From: Acidobacteriota bacterium
GTDB taxonomy: Bacteria; Acidobacteriota; Vicinamibacteria; Vicinamibacterales; CAVVIG01
Direction of reading: 5' to 3'
Assembly (NCBI GenBank): GCA_003222395.1
Contig: QHWB01000035.1
Span: 62,001-126,000, forward strand
Length of the DNA stretch: 64,000 nt
Of the stretch, positions 42,348 to 51,043 are shown piece by piece. Every line of letters begins with the position of its first letter. Position 1 is the stretch's first letter. The position numbers were made by a program, and so were the translations under genes. The notes beneath the pieces were generated by a model. It was not told where the DNA came from. It ran no database searches and saw nothing but the letters and a program-made list of their open reading frames with translations.

Positions 42348-45035
42348 TTACCGGAAGATACGCAACCCCGTTTGGACAGGGAGGTGATCGGAGATGTTGC
42401 CCGTGCTCGTCGGTAGAACGGTCCAGACCGGCTGCGCCCTTCCGCTCGAGTCGGCAAAGCAGTAATCGATTTTCATGTTCGGGTTCGGCAGGAAGGCGGA
42501 GTACGGATTGCCGCTCCCGACGAGCGTCCAGGTATCGAGGAAGTTCGGGCTCATACCCTTCGTGGTGTCCACTTCGTCAGAACCAGCATTGAAGTCGCCC
42601 ATCATGATCTGCGGCGCCGAGTAGTTGGCCGCCCACGACTTCAACACGGACATCGAGGCTGCCCGCGCGGCAACGACGTTCGTGCAGTTACCGGTTTGAA
42701 GATGGGTACCGAAGACCTGAACTGGAACGCCACCGACGCTCACGGCCAGACGAGCGGCTGCGCGCGCCGAGTGATAGCAGTCCGCATACGGCAGATAGCC
42801 CACGCTGCTGTCGAGAACCGGCAGCGAAGAAAAAATCGCCACGCCTTCATCTTCCCCGCGCGTGCAGCTGCCATTCCATGCGCCCGACGGACAATGCGTC
42901 TGGAACACCCCCTGCCACGTCTGACCCGTCACCGCCGCCAGGCGATTCAAGTAGTCTCCATAGCGGAAGTCCCAGGCTTCCTCCAGCACGATGATCTGAG
43001 GCCGCGGACTGAGTGCCATCAACGCGTCGATCGCCTGCTGTGCGTGCGCCACCGATGCGTCGTTCACCTGAATGTTCCAGTCGGCTACAACGATGTCGGT
43101 GAACGCTCCGGTCGCGGGCGGAGGCGGCGGTGCCGTTGCGCCTTCCGTGGTGAAGGACCAAACAGGTCCCGGCGTCGATCCAGCGGCGTTCTTGGCGATC
43201 ACCTGCCAGTAGTATTTCGTCCCGCGGCTCAAGCCCGAAACCTCGTAGTACAACCGCGTGACGTCGCTCGCGAAGGCGGCTGGTGGATTCGACGCCGAAA
43301 TCCGGATCTCGAACGATGTCGCGCCGGCCGACTGCCAGATAAGGGTCGGCGCAACCGTAACGTCTACCTGACCATCTACAGCTGTTGTCGTCGGCGTCGC
43401 CGGCAACGGAGCCGTTGGACCGGTTGACGGCGGTGCGCTGCTCGCGCCGATGGTGATCGAGGTCACATTGAAGCCTGCTGTGTCGAAGAGAAGCGTCATC
43501 TGCTGGCGCCCGGCGGCAAGCGTCAGCGGCACGCTGACCGTCGTCCAGTTCTGCCACCCACCAGTCGCCGGAACCGGCACCGATGTCCAGACGTTGCTCG
43601 CCATGTTGAACCCGAGGTGTAGCGAGCCGCTTCCGCTTGGTGACGCAACCCGCAGCTGCGCGGTGTAGCTGCCGGCGCTCGCGACGTTTACCGTGTAATT
43701 CACCCATTCGCCCGCTGCGATCCACCCGATGTCGAACCCGCCGTCGGCGCTCGGCTCCAGGTCGACGTCGGTCGAGCGATACGCGCCGCCGTTGTTGCCC
43801 GCGCTCGTGTCGTGATACGCCACCCCTTCCCCGCCGTTGTCGAAATTCGCGGCCGCGATAACGCCGGGAATCGGCGCGGGCGTACCTGAATACGGGGTCA
43901 TGACTGCGGATGGTGCGAACTGAATCGAATTGATGTTACCGACCGGACCAGCAGGACCACCGCTGTCCGCCACGAGGCGTGCTTTCTGCTGGCCTGCCTG
44001 GAGAGTCACGGTTTGCCCGACGCTCTGCCAGTTCTGCCACGATCCGGTATCGGGGATTGTGATCGCACCGGAGACGTTCACACCGTTCATCTCCAGATGG
44101 AACGTGCCGCCCTGTCCGAGCGACGCCACCCGGAAGGTGACGACATATGAGCCTGCCGCACTGACATTGACGGTGTAGTTCAGCCACTCGCCCGCCGCGA
44201 TCCAACCGACATCGTTGCCGCCGTCGGTGCTTGGCTCCAGATCGACATCGGTGGATCGATACGCGCCGCCGCTGTTGCCAGGCGTGGTGTCGTGGTACGC
44301 GACGGACTCGCCGCCGTTGTCGAAATCCTGCGCCAAGATCGTTCCCGGAATCGACGCGGGCGATCCGGAGAACGGCGTCGAGATTGGCCGTGCAACCGGC
44401 TTGGGAACGACCGTGGCGTCGTTCGTCGATTGACCTGGCGCGGTCGTCAGGTACGTCGAGGCGCTCAGGACGATTTGATCCACGTGGACCCCGTCCTCTC
44501 GCGTTTGCACGCGGATCGTATGCGCACCGCTCGCGACGAATTGAACCGTCGTGGTCTGCGGCAACCAATACGTGCCGTCCTGCCAGCCCCAGCCCGAATC
44601 GCCGCATCCGGAGCAGCGCTCGAGATTGACGAGCAGTGCGCTCGTCGAGGACACGCGGTAGATGACCGATCCGTTCGGGTCGAGCGAGTCGCTGAACTGC
44701 ACCCAGACCGAGTCGTTGTATTTCGAGTTCGCCGACGCACGCAGACGCAGCCACACGTGATACGGCGTGTTCGCGTCGGCGTTGAATGTCATCTCGAAAT
44801 AATCGGTTGGCGCCGGGGACGGTGACTGTATCGTCGACGATCCGAAGTCTGCGCTGGCGAGATACTGGTCGCCAGCGCCAACACCCGGTATCGCAGCCCA
44901 GTTGCCGCGCACCGTCGTCACATCCGATGTGTACAGCACGATGTCCGGAGTGGCCGCGAAGGCTCGCGCGCACTGGCCGAGCACGAAAACCAACACCGCG
45001 GGCGCGAACCACCACCGCACTATCTGCCGTCTCAT
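42348..45035 (-). CDS. Secreted EEP-family protein with recurrent module, two CBM6 domains and FN3
   Basis: 895 residues. GAGGAGG just upstream of the ATG; signal peptide (FAPAVLVFVLGQCARAFA). Order: recurrent module (about 28-212), CBM6-1 (about 215-370), CBM6-2 (about 375-525), FN3-like (about 535-635), EEP domain (about 650-895) with DWNIQV, VLEE, FGTHLQTG, MGDFNAG and SDHLPVQ. The EEP, FN3 and second CBM6 parts are nearly identical to the neighbour at 39600; the extra CBM6 is the main difference. Tandem duplication with domain gain or loss is the obvious history. Conserved GWGWQ and REDGV segments of the module are intact. Confidence 0.86.
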   Translation of the reverse strand: MRRQIVRWWFAPAVLVFVLGQCARAFAATPDIVLYTSDVTTVRGNWAAIPGVGAGDQYLASADFGSSTIQSPSPAPTDYFEMTFNADANTPYHVWLRLRASANSKYNDSVWVQFSDSLDPNGSVIYRVSSTSALLVNLERCSGCGDSGWGWQDGTYWLPQTTTVQFVASGAHTIRVQTREDGVHVDQIVLSASTYLTTAPGQSTNDATVVPKPVARPISTPFSGSPASIPGTILAQDFDNGGESVAYHDTTPGNSGGAYRSTDVDLEPSTDGGNDVGWIAAGEWLNYTVNVSAAGSYVVTFRVASLGQGGTFHLEMNGVNVSGAITIPDTGSWQNWQSVGQTVTLQAGQQKARLVADSGGPAGPVGNINSIQFAPSAVMTPYSGTPAPIPGVIAAANFDNGGEGVAYHDTSAGNNGGAYRSTDVDLEPSADGGFDIGWIAAGEWVNYTVNVASAGSYTAQLRVASPSGSGSLHLGFNMASNVWTSVPVPATGGWQNWTTVSVPLTLAAGRQQMTLLFDTAGFNVTSITIGASSAPPSTGPTAPLPATPTTTAVDGQVDVTVAPTLIWQSAGATSFEIRISASNPPAAFASDVTRLYYEVSGLSRGTKYYWQVIAKNAAGSTPGPVWSFTTEGATAPPPPPATGAFTDIVVADWNIQVNDASVAHAQQAIDALMALSPRPQIIVLEEAWDFRYGDYLNRLAAVTGQTWQGVFQTHCPSGAWNGSCTRGEDEGVAIFSSLPVLDSSVGYLPYADCYHSARAAARLAVSVGGVPVQVFGTHLQTGNCTNVVAARAASMSVLKSWAANYSAPQIMMGDFNAGSDEVDTTKGMSPNFLDTWTLVGSGNPYSAFLPNPNMKIDYCFADSSGRAQPVWTVLPTSTGNISDHLPVQTGLRIFR

Positions 45036-45182
45036 CGGGCAACCTCCTCACGCCTCGCGCGCTCGCGCGGCGCACCGTCTTCGCGGCACAAAGTTTCGTC
45101 GGCGCAGATCTGCCGCTGCGATTTGGATTACCGGAACAACTTTGGGAAACGGCGGCCGTGCGCAGGCCGACGTGTCGCGACA

Positions 45183-45198
45183 GGCAAGCCTTCGGCCA
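45183..45198 (-). promoter_or_regulatory. Sigma-54 (-24/-12) promoter-like element for the 42348-45035 gene
   Basis: Minus strand TGGCCGAAGGCTTGCC with exactly 10 bases between GG and GC; 13 of 16 bases match the element of the paralogous gene at 42042-42027. The predicted start near 45071 gives a leader of about 36 bases to the ATG at 45035. Confidence 0.65.
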
Positions 45199-45751
45199 CT
45201 CGAGGTCGTTGCGCGAATTGCTCAGCACTTTGCCGGCTTTGCAGTGAAAGGCCTCACAATCTCGTCCGAAATCCAACTGACCAATATGGAAGAAATTACA
45301 TGGCGATGATAGGTAGAGGCCGAAACTCTTAGCGAAATCGCCGAGCTGACATTCCCAAATCGTAATTGATGTGTTCTGAACTAATACATTGTTCGGCGGC
45401 GCGGGAGGTCCACCAAATCACGTTAATGTCAGGTATGTCCTCTGTGGCGATGTCAGGAACCGCAACTTCCGTAATCAAAGTCACAATTCCGCCAGGACGA
45501 GACGGACGCGGGCCTCTAACTGTCGTGTTGTCAAATACGACAACCTCCACTTAATGATGTGTTTGCGATTCCAACGCGTCGGTCACTGCTTGAGCAGGGA
45601 CGATTCGAACGATTTCGTCAGCGCCTCTCGCGTTTTGTAACCGACACGGCGGAATCGTCCCGGCTCGCGTAACTGCTCGTTCGCGCATTGCCGACGAAAT
45701 TTCCGCCGGAAAACCGACTAAACCTTCGGGCCTCGTCGCAAAACACGACCG

Positions 45752-45767
45752 TGGTACCGCCATTGCC
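45752..45767 (+). promoter_or_regulatory. Sigma-54 (-24/-12) promoter-like element for the CBM6/propeller gene
   Basis: TGGTACCGCCATTGCC has GG at 45753-45754 and GC at 45765-45766, exactly 10 bases apart, with a TTGC -12 box. The predicted start near 45778 leaves a leader of about 59 bases. Confidence 0.55.
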
Positions 45768-45836
45768 CCATGCTCGCCCGGCCACGTTCGCAACGCGCGA
45801 ACGTTCTGGCTCCCCGAAAAAAGCGAGCTGATCGTG

Positions 45837-48800
45837 ATGGGAAAGAAAGCCCTTATGGGGCTGTGGGCGACGTGTGCCTTGTTGGCCCTCGACACAATCG
45901 GAACGAGCGCGACGACTCCAGACGTCGTGTTGTACGCCTCGGATGCCTCGAATCTTCACGGGAACTGGGCCCGCGTCTCGGACGGCACCGCCGCCGATGG
46001 GCAACTCCTGTCCAGCGCGGATAAAGGGTGGGCGTCGACCGCGGCGCCGCTTACGGCGCCCGCAGACTATTTCGAGTTCAGTTTCGCGGCTTCCGCGAAC
46101 ACGCCGTACCACGTGTGGGCGCGCGCGCGCGCGACCGCGGATTCGAAATACAACGACTCGGTCTACCTCCAGTTCTCCGATGGCGTAGATCCGAGCGGCG
46201 CCGCGGTCTACGCGATCGGCACGACCGGCGCGCTCCTGGTGAACCTGGCAACCGACGCTACCGCGACGAGCGTGAACGGATGGGGATGGCAGGACGGCGC
46301 CTACTGGATCACGCAGGCAACCACGATTAGCTTCAAGTCGACCGGCAACCACACCCTTCGGATCCAGACGCGCGAAGACGGCGTACAGATCGACCAGGTC
46401 GTTCTCAGCGCCTCCACCTACCTCACCAGCTCGCCAGGTTCCGTGACTGTCGACACGAAAATTGTCCCTAAGCCGCTTGCGCCGTCATTTCCTTACACGG
46501 GCAGTCCTTTCGCAGTTCCAGGAACGATCGAAGCGGAGAACTTCGATAACGGCGGCGAAGGCGTCGCGTACCACGACGCGACCGCCGCGAACGCGGGCGG
46601 CGCCTATCGCCAGACCGACGTCGACATCGAACCGGCGACTGAAGGCGCGTACGACGTAGGCTGGATCGCCGCCGGCGAGTGGTTGAACTACTCTGTCACC
46701 GTCGCGGCGTCAGGCAATTACACCCTCAGTGCTCGCGTTGCTTCGACGGGGCCGGGCGGTACCTTCCATGTCGAGTTCGCGGGCAAAGACGTGACCGGCG
46801 CTCTAATCATTCCCGACACGGCGGGGTGGCAGAACTGGACGACCTTGTCGACGACGGTGGCGCTCACCGCCGGACCCCAGGTCATGCGCGTGGTGTTCGA
46901 CAAGCCGGGGCTGAACGCCGTCGGCAATTTGAACTGGGTGCGGCTGGCGCCGTTGACATCAGCGCCGTTTACGGGGACCGCGGCACCCGTACCCGGCACC
47001 CTTCACGCCGAGAACTTCGACAACGGCGGCGAGGGGCTCGCGTATCACGATCTCACGGCTGGGAACTATGGCGGACAGTACCGCACGAGCGATGTCGATA
47101 TCGAGGCTTGCAGCCTCGGCGGATACGATGTCGGATGGATGGACAGCGGCGAGTGGCTCGCATACACCGTGAACGTCGCCACTGCTGGCGCATACACACT
47201 GCAGTTCCAGGTTGCATCGGCCGTCGGCGGTGGCCAACTCCACGCGAGCTTTGGATCGACGAATACGGCCGTCATTCTTGTGCCGAATACAGGCGGCTGG
47301 CAGACGTGGACGACGGTGAGCACCGCGGCGAACCTTGTCGCCGGGCAGCAGGTGATGAAGCTCGTGATTGACATCGGCGGTCTGAACGTCGCGGGCATGA
47401 CGTTCGCACTGACGCCGGCCGCGCCCCCGACGCCGCCGCCATCCGTGCCTCCGCCTGCCGTACCCACAACGATTGCCGTTGATGGAGCCGTTGATGTAAC
47501 CGTCTCGCCGACCCTGCCGTGGCAATCCGTGGGCGCGACGTCCTTCGACCTGCGTTTCGGCACGACGAATCCGCCGCCGATGTTCGTCGCCGACACGACG
47601 CGGTCCTATTACGAAGCGTCGGCGCTGAGCACTGCGACGAAATATTACTGGCAGGTGATTGCGAAGAACGCCAGCGGTTCGACGTCAGGTCCCGTCTGGT
47701 CGTTCACGACGGAGCAGGGGTCGGCGCCGGCACCGGTTCCGCCGCCGCCCCCACCGCCAATTTCGCCCGACGTTCCGCTGACCTATCACGCCATCAGCGA
47801 TCGTGTGACGCGGATGAAGCCGGCACTTCCGGTCCTGGGACCCGCCGGATCTTCGATCGTCGATCCGTCGTTCGGTACGAGGATCGTGCGCGTGACTGAC
47901 GCCAACACGAGACCTAACCGCATCAACATGTCGTACCGCACACCGTCGGCGGGCCACACTGTCGGCTGGAACGCGACATCGACGATGTTCTATGTAACGA
48001 GCACGGATGGCACGATCGTTCCGTATACGCTCGACGCGAGCACTGGCACCGGGTCTAGGATACCGGGCAGCGGTGACGGCGGCCTCACGCTCAACTTCAT
48101 CAACGATCCGGAATTCAGCACCACGAATGCGAACGTCATTTACGGCGTCACGAGCACCATCCACACGGTGTCGCAGTACGATTTTGCTGCGAAGGTCTAC
48201 GCGCCCGTTGTCAATCTCGATACGATCGTCTCCGGTCTCTCCGGTTATGTCGGCGGGCAGGCCGCGGGCGGGACATCGTCGGACAACCTCATGACGTTCT
48301 TCGGAGGCGCCACGCAGGACCTGCATCACTACGCGCTGTGGTTTCCGGTCAACAATCTCGGCGCGAAAAAACTGCTCGACACGCAGGCATCCACGGTGAA
48401 CGGCGTTCCGACGAACATCGCGCTGAATTTCAACCTGCACTCGGCGTCGATCGATCGGAGCGGCCGATACGTGCTGCTCTACCCCACGGCTGTCGATCAG
48501 GCGGCGCCGCGTCACGCGTCGCAGGAATACATCTGGGATACAGCGACTGACTTGTTCACGGCAATGACGTCGGGCGGGCTGGACGGCGGCCCCGATTCGC
48601 ATCCGTGGGGACACGATGCGCCGGGGTTCGGTTACAACATCAACAAGGACTGCTGCACGACATCGTGGTGGGATGCGGCCCAGTGGCAAATCCGTTCGCT
48701 CGCGACTCCATTGGTCACATCGGATCTCATAACCCCGGTGCTGACGCCGAAAGAGGTGTACATGGCCGACCACACGTCCTGGAACAACGCGCAGCCAAAC

Positions 48801-49130
48801 GTGCTCGTCCCGGTCATCAGCGGAATGTATCGCGCACCGGATAACATCGACACCACGCCGTGGCGGCCCTGGGATGATGAAATCATCGCGGTGGAGACGG
48901 GCGCTCCTGCGGGAGCGGGCGCGACGGTGTGGCGATTCGCGCATCACCGGAGCCTGATTACGTCGGATTCGCCGACGACGAACACCAATACGTTCTGGTA
49001 TACGCCGCGGCCGAACGTTTCGCGAAATGGCCGCTGGGTCGTCTTCACCTCTAACTGGGAGAAAACCCTGGGCAGCGAACCGGCGCCCGGCGTCTTCCGA
49101 CAGGACGTGTTCCTGATACAGCTTCAGTAA
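45837..49130 (+). CDS. Secreted protein with recurrent module, two CBM6 domains, FN3 and a propeller-like C-terminal domain
   Basis: 1097 residues from the ATG at 45837 (a GTG lies one codon earlier). Signal peptide LMGLWATCALLALDTIGTSA, then recurrent module (about 26-213), CBM6-1 (about 215-365), CBM6-2 (about 380-525), FN3-like (about 540-620), a Pro-rich linker and a C-terminal domain of about 450 residues. That domain has repeated Asp-rich beta-strand blocks (FGTRIVRVTDANTRPN, HTVGWNATSTMFYVTSTDGT, SIDRSGRYVLLYPT, VSRNGRWVVFTSNW), the look of a beta-propeller such as TolB- or oligogalacturonate-lyase-like folds; several His/Asp residues (DSHPWGHDAPG, ADHTSWNN) could bind metal. Function not assigned. 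It shares the N-terminal half with the EEP genes across the divergent promoter. Confidence 0.82.
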   Translation: MGKKALMGLWATCALLALDTIGTSATTPDVVLYASDASNLHGNWARVSDGTAADGQLLSSADKGWASTAAPLTAPADYFEFSFAASANTPYHVWARARATADSKYNDSVYLQFSDGVDPSGAAVYAIGTTGALLVNLATDATATSVNGWGWQDGAYWITQATTISFKSTGNHTLRIQTREDGVQIDQVVLSASTYLTSSPGSVTVDTKIVPKPLAPSFPYTGSPFAVPGTIEAENFDNGGEGVAYHDATAANAGGAYRQTDVDIEPATEGAYDVGWIAAGEWLNYSVTVAASGNYTLSARVASTGPGGTFHVEFAGKDVTGALIIPDTAGWQNWTTLSTTVALTAGPQVMRVVFDKPGLNAVGNLNWVRLAPLTSAPFTGTAAPVPGTLHAENFDNGGEGLAYHDLTAGNYGGQYRTSDVDIEACSLGGYDVGWMDSGEWLAYTVNVATAGAYTLQFQVASAVGGGQLHASFGSTNTAVILVPNTGGWQTWTTVSTAANLVAGQQVMKLVIDIGGLNVAGMTFALTPAAPPTPPPSVPPPAVPTTIAVDGAVDVTVSPTLPWQSVGATSFDLRFGTTNPPPMFVADTTRSYYEASALSTATKYYWQVIAKNASGSTSGPVWSFTTEQGSAPAPVPPPPPPPISPDVPLTYHAISDRVTRMKPALPVLGPAGSSIVDPSFGTRIVRVTDANTRPNRINMSYRTPSAGHTVGWNATSTMFYVTSTDGTIVPYTLDASTGTGSRIPGSGDGGLTLNFINDPEFSTTNANVIYGVTSTIHTVSQYDFAAKVYAPVVNLDTIVSGLSGYVGGQAAGGTSSDNLMTFFGGATQDLHHYALWFPVNNLGAKKLLDTQASTVNGVPTNIALNFNLHSASIDRSGRYVLLYPTAVDQAAPRHASQEYIWDTATDLFTAMTSGGLDGGPDSHPWGHDAPGFGYNINKDCCTTSWWDAAQWQIRSLATPLVTSDLITPVLTPKEVYMADHTSWNNAQPNVLVPVISGMYRAPDNIDTTPWRPWDDEIIAVETGAPAGAGATVWRFAHHRSLITSDSPTTNTNTFWYTPRPNVSRNGRWVVFTSNWEKTLGSEPAPGVFRQDVFLIQLQ

Positions 49131-49143
49131 GCATCTCGACGGA

Positions 49144-49178
49144 GCGATCAGCGGGACGACCAGCGTCCCGCTGATCGC
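49144..49178 (+). terminator. Perfect 15-bp hairpin after the CBM6/propeller gene
   Basis: GCGATCAGCGGGACG and CGTCCCGCTGATCGC are exact complements around an ACCAG loop, 14 bp after the stop. No U-tract, but stem strength and position make a terminator likely. Confidence 0.75.
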
Positions 49179-49266
49179 CTCCCTACCGTCTGAGGCGTTG
49201 CACCTGAGCCGTTCGGTTCAGGAACGGCTCGTGCTTAACCAATCGTGACGGCCGCCGCCTGGACCG

Positions 49267-50781
49267 ATGCCTTCGCTCTCCCCGACCAGCAGTCTTACGG
49301 TCCGCACCTGCTGGCTTGTCTCGGCGAAAACGACGGCCCTTGCGTTCACGATCGCGATTCCGCTGCTCCTGGTCCGGCGGATGCCGCAGGATGCGTTCGG
49401 GCTTTACAAGCAGATCTTTCTTGTCGTGGGTACGGCCGTCGACCTGCTGCCGCTCGGCTTTGGTCTGACCGCGTATTACTTCCTGCCCCGCGACGAAGCC
49501 CATCGCAATCAAACGGTCTTGAACGTTGTGCTGTTCACCACGGGCGTGGCAGCACTGTTTGCTGCGATGCTGTCGTTGTTCCCGTCGGTCCTCGTATTGA
49601 TCTTCAGCGAGCCGACGGCCGCACGATATGCCCCATGGGTCGGCGTAATCGTCGTACTCTGGGTGCTCGGGTCCTTCTTCGAAATCGTCGCCATCGCCGA
49701 GCAGGACTTCAAAATCGCCTCGGCCGCGATACTGGCGATTCAGGCGACGCGGGCTGCATTCTTTCTCGCCGCGGCCGTATTCGGCGGCACGGTCGGCGCA
49801 CTCGTGTCCGCCGCCATCGCGCAGGGCGTCGTGCAGGTCACCGCACTGATGGCGTATCTGTCGAGACGCTTCCCGGGCTTCTGGCGCGCAATCGATGCGT
49901 CGTTCTTCCGGAAACAATTTGCGTACGCCCTTCCATTCGGCGTCGCGGGCACGCTCTGGACGCTGCAGATGGATCTCCACAGCTACTTCGTCTCGCACCA
50001 GTTCGGCGCGGCGGCGTACGCGGTCTATGCGATCGGATGCTTCCAACTGCCGCTGGTGGCCATCGTCGGGGATTCGGTCGGTTCGGTCATGATTCCGAGG
50101 ATCAGCCTGTTCCAGCACGAGCGACGCACTCGCGAAATTCTGCTTCTGACCGCGCGTGTGATGCGCAAGCTCGCCGCTGTTCATTTTCCGGCGTACGCGT
50201 TCCTGCTCGTGATGCGGCGCGAGTTCATCGTCGCGCTCTTCACACATCGTTATGTCGACAGCGTTCCTATATTCGCCGTCAACCTGACGCTGATACCGCT
50301 TGCGATTGTGCTGGTCGATCCGATCATGCGCGCGTATGCCGAGCATCGGCATTTCCTGATGAAACTGCATGGCGTGTTGTTCGTCGGTCTCACGGTCGCG
50401 CTCTATTTTGGCGTCAGACGGTTCGGCCTCCTCGGCGCCATCACGCTGATGGTCATCTCCAATTACGTGGGTCGTATCGTTACGGTCACGAGAGTGATAC
50501 GAATCCTAGATGTGGCGATCCGCGACATCGCGCTGTTCGGTGACCTCGGGAAAATCGCCATTGCCTCCGCTGCCGCCGGACTGTTGACGAATATCGTCCG
50601 GCCGCTGCTCGTCGAGGCGTCGCCGCTGATGGCACTGGTGGTATGCGGCGTCTGGTTCGTCGCTGTGTACGCGACGACGCTCCTGGCGACCGGAATCTTG
50701 ACACCTGACGAGCGCGTCCTGATCCACAACGCTGTCCTGCATGTGACAGGTCGTTCCCCGCATCCTCTTATACAAGGGTGA
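49267..50781 (+). CDS. Wzx/MATE-like polysaccharide flippase (third)
   Basis: 504 residues, about 13 predicted membrane helices: VSAKTTALAFTIAIPLLLVRRMPQDAFGLYKQIFLVVGTAVDLLPLGFGLTAYYFLPR opens like the polysaccharide biosynthesis flippases. Diverged from the other two in the window. It starts a new co-directional block after the strong terminator and is followed by a GT2 and a methyltransferase, so it may serve a second repeat unit. The ATG at 49267 is the only reasonable start seen; the ribosome site is weak. Confidence 0.82.
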   Translation: MPSLSPTSSLTVRTCWLVSAKTTALAFTIAIPLLLVRRMPQDAFGLYKQIFLVVGTAVDLLPLGFGLTAYYFLPRDEAHRNQTVLNVVLFTTGVAALFAAMLSLFPSVLVLIFSEPTAARYAPWVGVIVVLWVLGSFFEIVAIAEQDFKIASAAILAIQATRAAFFLAAAVFGGTVGALVSAAIAQGVVQVTALMAYLSRRFPGFWRAIDASFFRKQFAYALPFGVAGTLWTLQMDLHSYFVSHQFGAAAYAVYAIGCFQLPLVAIVGDSVGSVMIPRISLFQHERRTREILLLTARVMRKLAAVHFPAYAFLLVMRREFIVALFTHRYVDSVPIFAVNLTLIPLAIVLVDPIMRAYAEHRHFLMKLHGVLFVGLTVALYFGVRRFGLLGAITLMVISNYVGRIVTVTRVIRILDVAIRDIALFGDLGKIAIASAAAGLLTNIVRPLLVEASPLMALVVCGVWFVAVYATTLLATGILTPDERVLIHNAVLHVTGRSPHPLIQG

Positions 50782-51043
50782 CAGGTGGCCAGCGACAGCT
50801 GGGCTCCGCTCCTGTTGGGGTCGGTATGCAGTATGCTTCGCGACCTTTCGTCATGCTCGATCGACTCTCGACTTCCGGTCCTCCTTCTATCGAACGCCTC
50901 GTTTTGACCATCAGTGTTCCTCGACGGCCGAGCCATTCCACTAATGTGGAGTTGTTTTCCGATGGGACCGGCGCACACGAACAGGTCGGTTGCCAATCCA
51001 TATCCAGCTCATCACGTACCGCGATGGCGGCTGCGGAGGCTCC
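50782..51043 (+). other. 262-bp gap between flippase and GT2
   Basis: A frame of 89 codons spans the gap with GTGA overlaps at both ends (50778-51047), but its codon third positions are much richer in A/T than all neighbours and it has no recognisable domain. No promoter element, hairpin or repeat was recognised. Confidence 0.4.

Larger units (their letters stand above)
45036..45836 (+). promoter_or_regulatory. 801-bp divergent intergenic region with regulatory blocks
   Basis: No convincing gene; short frames at 45329-45550 (-) and 45366-45554 (+) have no ribosome site or codon bias. The part from about 45240 to 45560 is visibly more A+T-rich than the rest of the window. It holds the two conserved blocks 45274-45300 and 45360-45389 described for 41832-42347 and promoter-like elements in both directions (45183-45198 minus, 45752-45767 plus). 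A CGTAA...GTTCGC segment at 45668-45684 vaguely resembles the second block and lies about 70-85 bp upstream of the plus-strand element. Confidence 0.55.
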
